Source: Roseiarcus sp049514155 (lineage in GTDB: Bacteria > Pseudomonadota > Alphaproteobacteria > Rhizobiales > Beijerinckiaceae). From it: 64,000 nt of DNA. A program made the translations under genes and the position numbers. A model generated the notes under the pieces. It was not told the DNA's origin and did not search any database. It was given only the letters and a program-made list of their open reading frames with translations. Shown piece after piece: positions 36,881 through 44,088 of this stretch; the first letter of the stretch is position 1, and each line of letters starts with the position of its first letter. Location: positions 1 to 64,000 of the forward strand of contig NZ_JBEKVH010000004.1 of assembly GCF_049514155.1 (NCBI RefSeq), in the 5' to 3' direction.

Positions 36881-38304
36881 GCGTCGCCGGCGCCACGCCG
36901 CGCTTCAAGGACAATGTCCACGACGCGCTCAATGACCAGCGCCTGCAGGGCGCGCTGCCGCACGCGAAGAATTTCATCGGCAGGCGCGCCGACGCCGTGG
37001 CGCGCCTGCCGGAGTTCGACGCGCTTCGCGACAGCGCCCGTGCGATCAAGGACCACACGCTCGCCCATCTCGATCTCTATCTCGAAGCCTACGAGCGCAA
37101 GGTCGTCGAGGCGGGCGGCCGCGTGCACTATGCGCGCGATTCCGAAGAAGCGGTCGAGATCATCCTCGGCATCTGCGAGGCGCGTGGCGCCAAGGTGGTG
37201 ACCAAGGGCAAGTCGATGATCTCCGAGGAGATCGGCCTCAACGCGGCCTTGGAGCGAAAAGGCATAGATGCGGTCGAGACCGACCTCGGCGAATATGTCA
37301 TCCAGCTGCGCGGCGAGGCGCCCTCGCACATCATCGCCCCGGCAATCCACGTCACCCGCGACGATATCGAGGCCGATTTCCGCCGTGTCCACCGCGATCT
37401 CCCGCCGGACCGAGACCTTTCGCGGCCCGAGCAGCTACTTGGCGAGGCGCGCGCGATTCTGCGCGACCGCTTCCTTTCCGCCGATGTCGGCCTGACCGGC
37501 GCCAATTTCCTTGTCGCCGAGACCGGGACGTCGATCATCGTCACCAACGAGGGCAACGGCGACCTGACCCAGACCTTGCCCAAGGTCCATGTCGTCCTCG
37601 CCTCGCTCGAAAAGATCACCCCGACGCTCAACGACGTGGCGCAGATTCTGCGCGTGCTCGGCCGCTCGGCGACCGGCCAGGACATGTCGGTCTACACCAC
37701 GCTGTCGACCGGCCCGCGCCGGCCGGGCGACCCCGACGGGCCAGAGGCATATCACGTCGTGCTGCTCGACAACGGCCGCTCTGCGACGCTCGGCGGCCCG
37801 TTCGCCGAGATGTTGCGCTGCATCCGCTGCGGCGCCTGCATGAACCATTGTCCGGTCTATCATGCCGTTGGCGGCCACGCTTACGGCTGGGTCTATCCCG
37901 GGCCGATGGGCGCGGTGCTGACGCCGCTGTTGATCGGCGTCGCCGAGGGCGGCCAGTTGCCCAACGCGTCGACCTTCTGCGGCCGCTGCGAAGAGGTCTG
38001 TCCGATGCGCATCCCGCTGCCGAAGCTGATGCGCAATTGGCGCGAACGCGAGTTCGAGCGCCGCCTGACGCCGCCGCTCGCGCGCGCCGGGCTGCGGCTA
38101 TGGGTGTTCTTCGCCAAGCGGCCGGCGCTCTATCGGCTCGCCGTCGAGCCGGCGATGCGCGCGCTCGGCCTGATCGGCCGCCGCCGCGGCCGTTTCGCCT
38201 GGTTGCCGTTCGCCGGCGGCTGGACGCGCTGGCGCGATCTCGCCGCGCCGCAGGGCGCGACCTTTCAGAGCCGCTGGCGGGCGAAGAGCGGGGCAGTCGA
38301 ATGA
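36877..38304 (+). CDS. lutB: L-lactate utilisation protein LutB
   Basis: The 475-residue product has an N-terminal LUD domain (VVTKGKSMISEEIGLNAAL, DVGLTGANFLVAETGTSIIVTNEGNG) and C-terminal ferredoxin motifs CIRCGACMNHCPVY and CGRCEEVCPMRIP. It links the LutA and LutC parts of lactate oxidation to electron transfer. Start and stop both overlap neighbouring genes, which fixes the boundaries. Confidence 0.94.
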   Translation: MSVAGATPRFKDNVHDALNDQRLQGALPHAKNFIGRRADAVARLPEFDALRDSARAIKDHTLAHLDLYLEAYERKVVEAGGRVHYARDSEEAVEIILGICEARGAKVVTKGKSMISEEIGLNAALERKGIDAVETDLGEYVIQLRGEAPSHIIAPAIHVTRDDIEADFRRVHRDLPPDRDLSRPEQLLGEARAILRDRFLSADVGLTGANFLVAETGTSIIVTNEGNGDLTQTLPKVHVVLASLEKITPTLNDVAQILRVLGRSATGQDMSVYTTLSTGPRRPGDPDGPEAYHVVLLDNGRSATLGGPFAEMLRCIRCGACMNHCPVYHAVGGHAYGWVYPGPMGAVLTPLLIGVAEGGQLPNASTFCGRCEEVCPMRIPLPKLMRNWREREFERRLTPPLARAGLRLWVFFAKRPALYRLAVEPAMRALGLIGRRRGRFAWLPFAGGWTRWRDLAAPQGATFQSRWRAKSGAVE

Positions 38305-38975
38305 GCGCGCGCGAGGAGATCTTCGCCTCGATCCGCCGTTCGCTGAACGTCGGGCCGGTCGATGCGCCGCGTCGCGACGCGGTCGCCGCGCGGCTCGCTC
38401 ACGCGCCGGTCGGGATCGTTCCGCGCCGCGGCCACGGCGAGGCGGCCGAGCGGCTGGCGACCTTCAAGTCCGAGGCGGAGCGCGTCCAGGCGACGATCGC
38501 CGAGGCCGCGGCGGCCGCCGACGTTCCGGCCGAGATCGCGCGCTACCTGCGCGAAAACAACCTGCCGGCGACCCTACGCTTCGGCGACGACCAGCGCCTC
38601 GCAGACATGCCGTGGGCGGCGACCGCGCTCGAAATCGCACGCGGCCCCTCCGAGGGCGACGATCTCAACGCCGTCAGCGCCGCCTTCGCCGCCGTGGCCG
38701 AGACCGGGACGCTGGCGCTCCTCTCCGGCTCGGACAATCCGACGACGCTCAACTTCCTGCCCGACAACCATTTCGTCGTCGTCTTCGCCGCAGACGTCGT
38801 CGCCGACGTCGAAAGCGTCTTTGCCCGGCTGAAGGCGGCCTATGGACCCGGCGCGCTGCCGCGCACGGTCAATTTCATCACCGGCCCGTCGCGCTCGGCC
38901 GACATCGAGCAGACCCTGCTGCTCGGCGCCCATGGGCCGAGGAGGCTGCATATTGTTGTCGTCGGCGCCGGTTAG
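38301..38975 (+). CDS. lutC: L-lactate utilisation protein LutC
   Basis: The 224-residue product is a LUD-domain protein: MSAREEIFASIRRSL at the start, FAAVAETGTLALLSGSDNP in the middle, and a C-terminal TGPSRSADIEQTLLLGAHGP that is the family signature. It completes the LutABC complex. The ATG overlaps the lutB stop. The upstream in-frame extension runs through lutB in another frame and was rejected. Confidence 0.93.
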   Translation: MSAREEIFASIRRSLNVGPVDAPRRDAVAARLAHAPVGIVPRRGHGEAAERLATFKSEAERVQATIAEAAAAADVPAEIARYLRENNLPATLRFGDDQRLADMPWAATALEIARGPSEGDDLNAVSAAFAAVAETGTLALLSGSDNPTTLNFLPDNHFVVVFAADVVADVESVFARLKAAYGPGALPRTVNFITGPSRSADIEQTLLLGAHGPRRLHIVVVGAG

Positions 38976-39057
38976 CCTCGCCGCCCCAAACTGGCCTTCG
39001 TGGCGATTTAGTAACCATCCCGTAGCTAAGAAACAGAATGCGACGGGGTCCTTGACG

Positions 39058-40527
39058 ATGGCGTTTCGACGGCTTTTGGCGGGCGGACTGATCGGGCTTG
39101 CGCTCGTCTGCGCGGCGACGGCGGCGTTCGCCGAGGACGCGGCCGCGCTGGCCCCGGCGGCCGCGCTCAACCCGGCGGCGATCCCAATCCCGGCCCCCAT
39201 CCCCGTTCCTGCCGCCGTCCCCGCCGCCCAGGCGCAGCCCGGCGCCGCCTATTCGCCCGGCGCCCTCGCCGCGACGCCGGGCGCCGTCCCGATCCCCGTC
39301 GTCGCCGCGCCGGCCAAGCCGAAGAAGATCGCTCCGCCGCCGCCGCCGCTCGAAACGGCGCTGTCGAGCGATCCCGCGCCGACGCTGACCGCCGACACCG
39401 CCGCCCTGACGGCCAAAGCGGCCGACCGCTACGCGGCGATCGAAGCGGCGGGCGGCTGGCCGACCGACATCGCGCCGCTCGGCCCCCATTCAAAAGGTCC
39501 CGAGGTCGCCGACCTGCGCCGCCGTCTGGCGATCGAAGGCGATCTCGATCGCGCCGCCGCCGAAGGGCTGCGAACGCTGGCGTGGGACGCCGACCTCACG
39601 GCTGCGGTCAAGCGCTTCCAGGCGCGCATGGGCCTGCGTCCGACCGGGATCGTCGCCGGCGCGACGCTGAAGGCGCTCAACGCGCCGGCGAGCGTGCGCG
39701 CGCAAGAACTCGCGGCGAGCGCGCGCCGCCTCGCCGATGTGACATTCGGGTTCGGCGAGCGCTATGTCGTCGTCAACCTGCCGGCGACCGCGGTCGAAGC
39801 GGTCGAGAACGGCGCGGTCGTCCACCGTTACGCGGCGATCGTCGGCGACGTCGATCATCCGTCGCCTCAGATCGCCGCCCATATCGCAGCGATCAATCTC
39901 AATCCGACCTGGACCGTGCCGGTCTCGATCATCAAGAAGGAAATCATCCCGCGCATGCAGCGCGATCCCGGTTATCTTGCGCGCGAAAAGATCCGCATCC
40001 TCGATTCGACCGGCGCGGAGATCGACCCCAAGCGCATCGATTGGTCGACCGAGCGCGCGGTCAATTACACGCTGCGTCAGGATTCGGGCGCCGGCAATTC
40101 GCTCGGCGCGATCCGCATCGACATGCCCAACAAGCTCGCCGTCTACATGCACGACACGCCGTCGAAGCGCTTGTTCGGCGCCGACTACCGCTTCTTGAGC
40201 CACGGCTGCGTGCGGGTGCAGGGCGTCTACGATCTCGCCGCTTGGCTGCTCGACGGCGCGAGCGGCGCGCCGCTCGGCGGCGCCTGGGACAAGGATGCGC
40301 TCGTCGCCGAGACCAAGACCGGCGCGCGCGAGGACATCAAGCTGACGCGCTCGACGCCGGTGATCTGGGTCTATCTCACCGGCTGGGCGAGCGCCGACGG
40401 CGCCGCCAATTTCCGCAACGACGTCTATGGCCTCGACGCCGCGGCGGACGCGTCGGCGGGCGTCGCGCCGGCCTCGCCGTTCGATGAGGCGTTGCGCCCG
40501 GCGCCCTTCGCCGCCAACGCCCAATGA
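39058..40527 (+). CDS. L,D-transpeptidase (YkuD/ErfK type) with peptidoglycan-binding domain
   Basis: The 489-residue product has a signal peptide (MAFRRLLAGGLIGLALVCAATAAFA), an Ala/Pro-rich linker to about residue 130, a peptidoglycan-binding domain around 150-210 and a YkuD catalytic domain. H365 (HDTPSK) and the SHGCVRV motif with C384 form the active site. The long insertion and VNLPATAVEAVENG segment resemble YcbB-type enzymes. It makes 3-3 cross-links or anchors proteins to peptidoglycan in the periplasm. Its stop overlaps the next gene's start. Confidence 0.93.
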   Translation: MAFRRLLAGGLIGLALVCAATAAFAEDAAALAPAAALNPAAIPIPAPIPVPAAVPAAQAQPGAAYSPGALAATPGAVPIPVVAAPAKPKKIAPPPPPLETALSSDPAPTLTADTAALTAKAADRYAAIEAAGGWPTDIAPLGPHSKGPEVADLRRRLAIEGDLDRAAAEGLRTLAWDADLTAAVKRFQARMGLRPTGIVAGATLKALNAPASVRAQELAASARRLADVTFGFGERYVVVNLPATAVEAVENGAVVHRYAAIVGDVDHPSPQIAAHIAAINLNPTWTVPVSIIKKEIIPRMQRDPGYLAREKIRILDSTGAEIDPKRIDWSTERAVNYTLRQDSGAGNSLGAIRIDMPNKLAVYMHDTPSKRLFGADYRFLSHGCVRVQGVYDLAAWLLDGASGAPLGGAWDKDALVAETKTGAREDIKLTRSTPVIWVYLTGWASADGAANFRNDVYGLDAAADASAGVAPASPFDEALRPAPFAANAQ

Positions 40528-41135
40528 CGGCTTCGCGGCCCTTGCAGAACCGCGTCGATCCCTACGGCGCGCTCGTCGCCGTCGCCGCACGCGGCGCGCT
40601 GATGGGCAATCGCGGCGGCCGCTTTCATCGCCCCGACCAGACCCTCGGCCGCCGCCGCTGGGCTTCGCGCCAATGGATCTCGTGCCTGTGCGCATTCCGG
40701 GGCCGCCGTCGCCGCGTGTGGGGCGCGAGCTACACCGAGCTGTTCTTTCTCGACGAGCCGACGGCGCTCGCCGCCGGCCACCGACCGTGCTTCGTCTGCC
40801 GCCGCGCCGACGCGGAGGCGTTCCGCGACGCGTTCGTCGCCGGGACGCGAAGCGCGCCCGCGATCGACGAAGTCCTCCACCGTGAGCGGCTTGCCGAGCT
40901 TCCCGGCCGCATCGTCGAGCGCCCGCTCGCCGGGTTGCCCGACGGGACGATGATCGAGCGCGACGGCCGACCCTACGGGGTGCGCGGCGCGGCGTTGCTG
41001 CCATGGAGCTTCTTCGGCTATGGCGCGCCCGAGGCGCGCCCGGCGAGCGAAGCGGCTCGCGTGCTGACGCCGCCGGCTATTGTCGCCGCGCTCGAAGCCG
41101 GTTATCGCCCGCGTTGGGCCGAGGATCTTTCCTGA
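40524..41135 (+). CDS. Conserved hypothetical cytoplasmic protein with a GHRPCFVCRR motif
   Basis: The 203-residue product has a conserved-looking core NRGGRFHRPDQTLGRRRWASR, then SYTELFFLDEPTALAAGHRPCFVCRR near residue 82 with a CxxC pair, and later LPDGTMIERDGRPYGVRG. The look is that of a small enzyme or nucleic-acid-binding protein, but I do not recognise a named domain. It overlaps the L,D-transpeptidase gene before it and the lipoprotein gene after it, so it is co-translated with envelope genes. Confidence 0.8.
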   Translation: MTASRPLQNRVDPYGALVAVAARGALMGNRGGRFHRPDQTLGRRRWASRQWISCLCAFRGRRRRVWGASYTELFFLDEPTALAAGHRPCFVCRRADAEAFRDAFVAGTRSAPAIDEVLHRERLAELPGRIVERPLAGLPDGTMIERDGRPYGVRGAALLPWSFFGYGAPEARPASEAARVLTPPAIVAALEAGYRPRWAEDLS

Positions 41136-41689
41136 TGACGATTCGCCTGTTTGCGCGCGGTCGGTTCGCGCTCGTCGCGCTCGCCGGCGCTTTGCTGCTC
41201 GCCGCCTGCGGCGAGGTGCCGCTGGCGCCGATCGATTCGCGGCTGGCGCGGCGCCTCGACAATGTCCGGCTCGATCCCGGCGCCGCGGAATCGGCGATCA
41301 ACGCCTATCGCTCGAGCCGCAGCCTCAAGCCGCTGCGGCTCGATCCGGCGCTGACCGCGATGGCGCAGCGCCAGGCCGACGCGATGGTCGCCGGCGATGC
41401 GCTGTCGCACGGCGTCGGCGGCCCGTTCCCGACGCGACTCGCAGCCGCCGGAATCGTCACGACCGAGGCAGGCGAGAATCTCGGCGCAGGCTATTTTTCG
41501 CTCGACGAGGCGATGACCGGCTGGCGCGGCTCGGCCGAGCACGACGCCAACCTGCGCATGCCCGGCTTCACCCGCATGGGCGTCGCCATCGCCAAGAGCC
41601 CGAACACCCATTACGGCGTCTATTGGGCGCTGGAGCTCGCCGCCGACCAGCAGCGTCCGTCGGATGCGCTGCGCACAGGCGGCTTTTGA
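41135..41689 (+). CDS. CAP-domain (SCP/PR-1-like) lipoprotein
   Basis: The 184-residue product has a lipoprotein signal (ALVALAGALLLAACG, lipobox LAAC, Cys ~ residue 24) and a CAP domain: INAYRSSRSLKPLRLDPALTAMAQRQADAM, LSHG, AGENLGAGY and WRGSAEHDANL. It is anchored at a membrane facing the periplasm. CAP proteins in bacteria act in envelope upkeep, but the exact role is unknown. The start overlaps the upstream stop by one base (TGATG). Confidence 0.9.
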   Translation: MTIRLFARGRFALVALAGALLLAACGEVPLAPIDSRLARRLDNVRLDPGAAESAINAYRSSRSLKPLRLDPALTAMAQRQADAMVAGDALSHGVGGPFPTRLAAAGIVTTEAGENLGAGYFSLDEAMTGWRGSAEHDANLRMPGFTRMGVAIAKSPNTHYGVYWALELAADQQRPSDALRTGGF

Positions 41690-41788
41690 GCCGTCGCAGC
41701 CTTGACCGCGCGCGTCGCTTACGGCTTTCATGACCGGCGCGTCGCGAAGAAAAGAGCGACCAAACGGGAACGCCAAAGGGAGGACATG

Positions 41789-42163
41789 ATGATTCGCCGC
41801 TTGACGCTGGCGGCTGCGGCCGCCGTCGCCTTTTCGTCCGCCGCCTTCGCCGCCGACGTGGTCGGCGAATGGAAGCGTGACGACGGCAAGTCCAAAGTGC
41901 GCTTCGCGCCCTGCGGCGGCGGCGCGGTCTGCGGTTCGGTCACCTGGCTGCGCGACGCCGACAGCCCGGCCAAGGTCGGTCAGCAAGTGTTCTTCGACAT
42001 GAAGCCGAACGGCGAGGGAACCTGGGCCGGCTCGGCGTTCAATCCCGACGACGGCCGCGCCTACTCCGGCAAGATGACGCTGGCGGGCGAACATCTGACG
42101 ACCGCCGGCTGCGTCTTCGGCGGCCTCATTTGCAAGTCGTACGACTGGACGCGCGCGCGATGA
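41789..42163 (+). CDS. DUF2147-domain exported protein
   Basis: The 124-residue product has a signal peptide (IRRLTLAAAAAVAFSSAAFAA) and a short DUF2147 domain (VVGEWKRDDGKSKVRFAPCGGGAVCGSVTWL, and a C-terminal GLICKSYDWTR). DUF2147 proteins are periplasmic and of unknown function. The second of two adjacent ATGs was preferred because GGAGG lies five bases upstream of it, against two for the first. The stop overlaps the next start. Confidence 0.88.
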   Translation: MIRRLTLAAAAAVAFSSAAFAADVVGEWKRDDGKSKVRFAPCGGGAVCGSVTWLRDADSPAKVGQQVFFDMKPNGEGTWAGSAFNPDDGRAYSGKMTLAGEHLTTAGCVFGGLICKSYDWTRAR

Positions 42164-43140
42164 CGCGCGCTGTCCGCGTCGGCTTGGGGCTCGCGGCGCT
42201 GGCCGCGTCGCCGGCGATGGCGCTCGACTGTCAGCGCGCGGCGACGCCGAGCGAGAAGGCGATTTGCGCCGATCCGATCGCGCTCGCCGCCGATTCCGAT
42301 CTCGGCAAGGCGTTCGATGCGTTGCGCGCCTCTCTCGATCCGAAGGGCAGGACGCAGCTTGTCGCCGCTCAAGTCGCGTGGCTGGGCTTACGCGACTCGA
42401 ATTGCGCCGACGAGAAGGGCCCGGCGCTCGGCGCCTGCCTCGCCCGCGAGACCCGCGCGCGCGTCGCCTTCCTCGCCGGCGCGCCCGAGGCGGGGCCCGG
42501 CGCGCCGGGCCGACTCGCGCCAGTCTTCCGCATGCAGAAAGGCGGCAAGGGCCGCACCGACGTCGACGTGCAACTGCTGAAGTTCGTCGACGCCGCAACG
42601 CCGGCCGAGCGCGCGTTCAACGCCGCGGTCGACCGACTGACCAACGACCTCGAGAATCCAGGCAAGGACGATCCGCTCGCCGACCAATGGTCCTATATGT
42701 GGTCGATGCGCATGGCCTACGCTTCGCCGCGGCTGATCTCGGCCCACGCCGACGGCGATTCGTTCATGGGCGGCGCCCACCCCAATTCCTACAGCGTCAA
42801 CGTCAACATCGATGGCGCGCGCGGCCGCGAGGCGACGTTCGCCGACATGCTCGACAAGCCGGCGGCGGACAAGATCTTCGCGCTGTGCCTGAAGCAGGTG
42901 CGCGACCAGAAGTCGGCGCGAGAGGGGTCGGCCGACGACGATTCCGGCGCGCCGAAGACGCTCGCCGAAAGCGTCGCCGAGGCGACTGCCGACCTCAAGG
43001 CGTGGAGCTTCGGCGCCGACGCTGCGACGGTCTCGTACGATCCCTACGCGGTCGGCGCCTATGTCGAGGGCGCATTCTCCTGCAGCGTGCCCTACGCGAC
43101 GCTGCGGCCGTCGGCGCGCGCCGATTTTCCGTTGCCGTGA
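42160..43140 (+). CDS. Exported LprI-like / DUF3298 protein
   Basis: The 326-residue product has a signal peptide (RVGLGLAALAASPAMA), an N-terminal LprI-type domain (LDCQRAATPSEKAICADPIALAADSDLGKAFDALRA in part, with paired cysteines and CLARETRARVAFL), and a C-terminal DUF3298/RsiV-like domain (FMGGAHPNSYSVNVNID, ATFADMLDKP). LprI-type domains inhibit lysozyme in mycobacteria and DUF3298 binds lysozyme in RsiV, so an envelope protection role is plausible. It is co-translated with the DUF2147 gene. Confidence 0.87.
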   Translation: MTRAVRVGLGLAALAASPAMALDCQRAATPSEKAICADPIALAADSDLGKAFDALRASLDPKGRTQLVAAQVAWLGLRDSNCADEKGPALGACLARETRARVAFLAGAPEAGPGAPGRLAPVFRMQKGGKGRTDVDVQLLKFVDAATPAERAFNAAVDRLTNDLENPGKDDPLADQWSYMWSMRMAYASPRLISAHADGDSFMGGAHPNSYSVNVNIDGARGREATFADMLDKPAADKIFALCLKQVRDQKSAREGSADDDSGAPKTLAESVAEATADLKAWSFGADAATVSYDPYAVGAYVEGAFSCSVPYATLRPSARADFPLP

Positions 43141-43150
43141 GCGTCGACGC

Positions 43151-43966
43151 TCAGGCGCTGCGCAGCGTCGCGATGCGCGAGCCCGGCTCGAAACGCGTCG
43201 CGTGCCGACTGACCAGCGGTTCGAGCGACGGCGGAAAGCGGAATTGGTTGCGGCCGGCCGCTTTGGCCTCGTAAAGCGCGCGGTCGGCGAGCCCGTAAAG
43301 GCGGTCGAAGCCGTCGCCGTTCTCGCGCAATGCGATTCCCGCCGAGACCGTCACCCGCAAGGTGATGTCGTCGATCAGGATCGGCGTCGCTCGCAGGCGA
43401 TCGCGGAACGCGAGCAGGCGCTCGACCATGTTCTCGAGCGAGGCGCGCGACGTCAGCAGCGCGAATTCCTCGCCGCCGATCCGCGCGACGAGGCCGAGGG
43501 CGCCGAGCTCCTCCTGCATCATCCGGCCGACCGTGCGCAGCGCCATGTCGCCGACGAGATGGCCATAGGCGTCGTTGACCGACTTGAAGCGATCGAGGTC
43601 GAAGATCGCCAGCGCCAGCACTTCGGCGAGCGAAGACTCCGCGTCCTCGATCAGCGCCCGGCGGTTGGAAAGGCCGGTCAGGGAGTCGATGCGGCCCAAC
43701 GCGTCGGCGAGTTCCTTGGCGCGAAACAGTTCGAGATGGGTGTGCCCGATCGAATAGGCGATCGGCGTCGCGATGGCCAGACAGACTGCCGTCGTGACCG
43801 ACCATGACCGCAGGCATCGCTCCCAATCGACGAAGAAAGCGAGCTGGTTGACGACGTCGACGGCGAGGGCGAAGGCGAGTGCGAACGCCGTGACCAACGC
43901 CACGTAGCGCAGCAGCTCGCGCTCATTGCGGATCGTTGGACGCGCGACGGCGCCGAAGGCTTTCAT
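43151..43966 (-). CDS. Membrane-bound diguanylate cyclase (GGDEF domain)
   Basis: The 271-residue product has two N-terminal membrane helices (~22-45 and ~55-73) and a GGDEF domain starting DSLTGLSNRRAL (~94), with the active-site loop RIGGEEF at 162-168. The usual inhibitory RxxD site five residues before the loop is absent (GALG), so product inhibition through it is not expected. It makes cyclic di-GMP at the inner membrane. No EAL domain. Confidence 0.93.
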   Translation of the reverse strand: MKAFGAVARPTIRNERELLRYVALVTAFALAFALAVDVVNQLAFFVDWERCLRSWSVTTAVCLAIATPIAYSIGHTHLELFRAKELADALGRIDSLTGLSNRRALIEDAESSLAEVLALAIFDLDRFKSVNDAYGHLVGDMALRTVGRMMQEELGALGLVARIGGEEFALLTSRASLENMVERLLAFRDRLRATPILIDDITLRVTVSAGIALRENGDGFDRLYGLADRALYEAKAAGRNQFRFPPSLEPLVSRHATRFEPGSRIATLRSA

Positions 43967-44088
43967 GGACGCGACTCCGCCTGGCTCTCCTGCGGCCGGC
44001 GCGCGTCCATCGATAGCGTTTATCCGCTAACGGCGGTTTAATCGATTTGTCGCAAATCGCGCCGCTTTGTGTCCGGCCGGGCGGCGCT

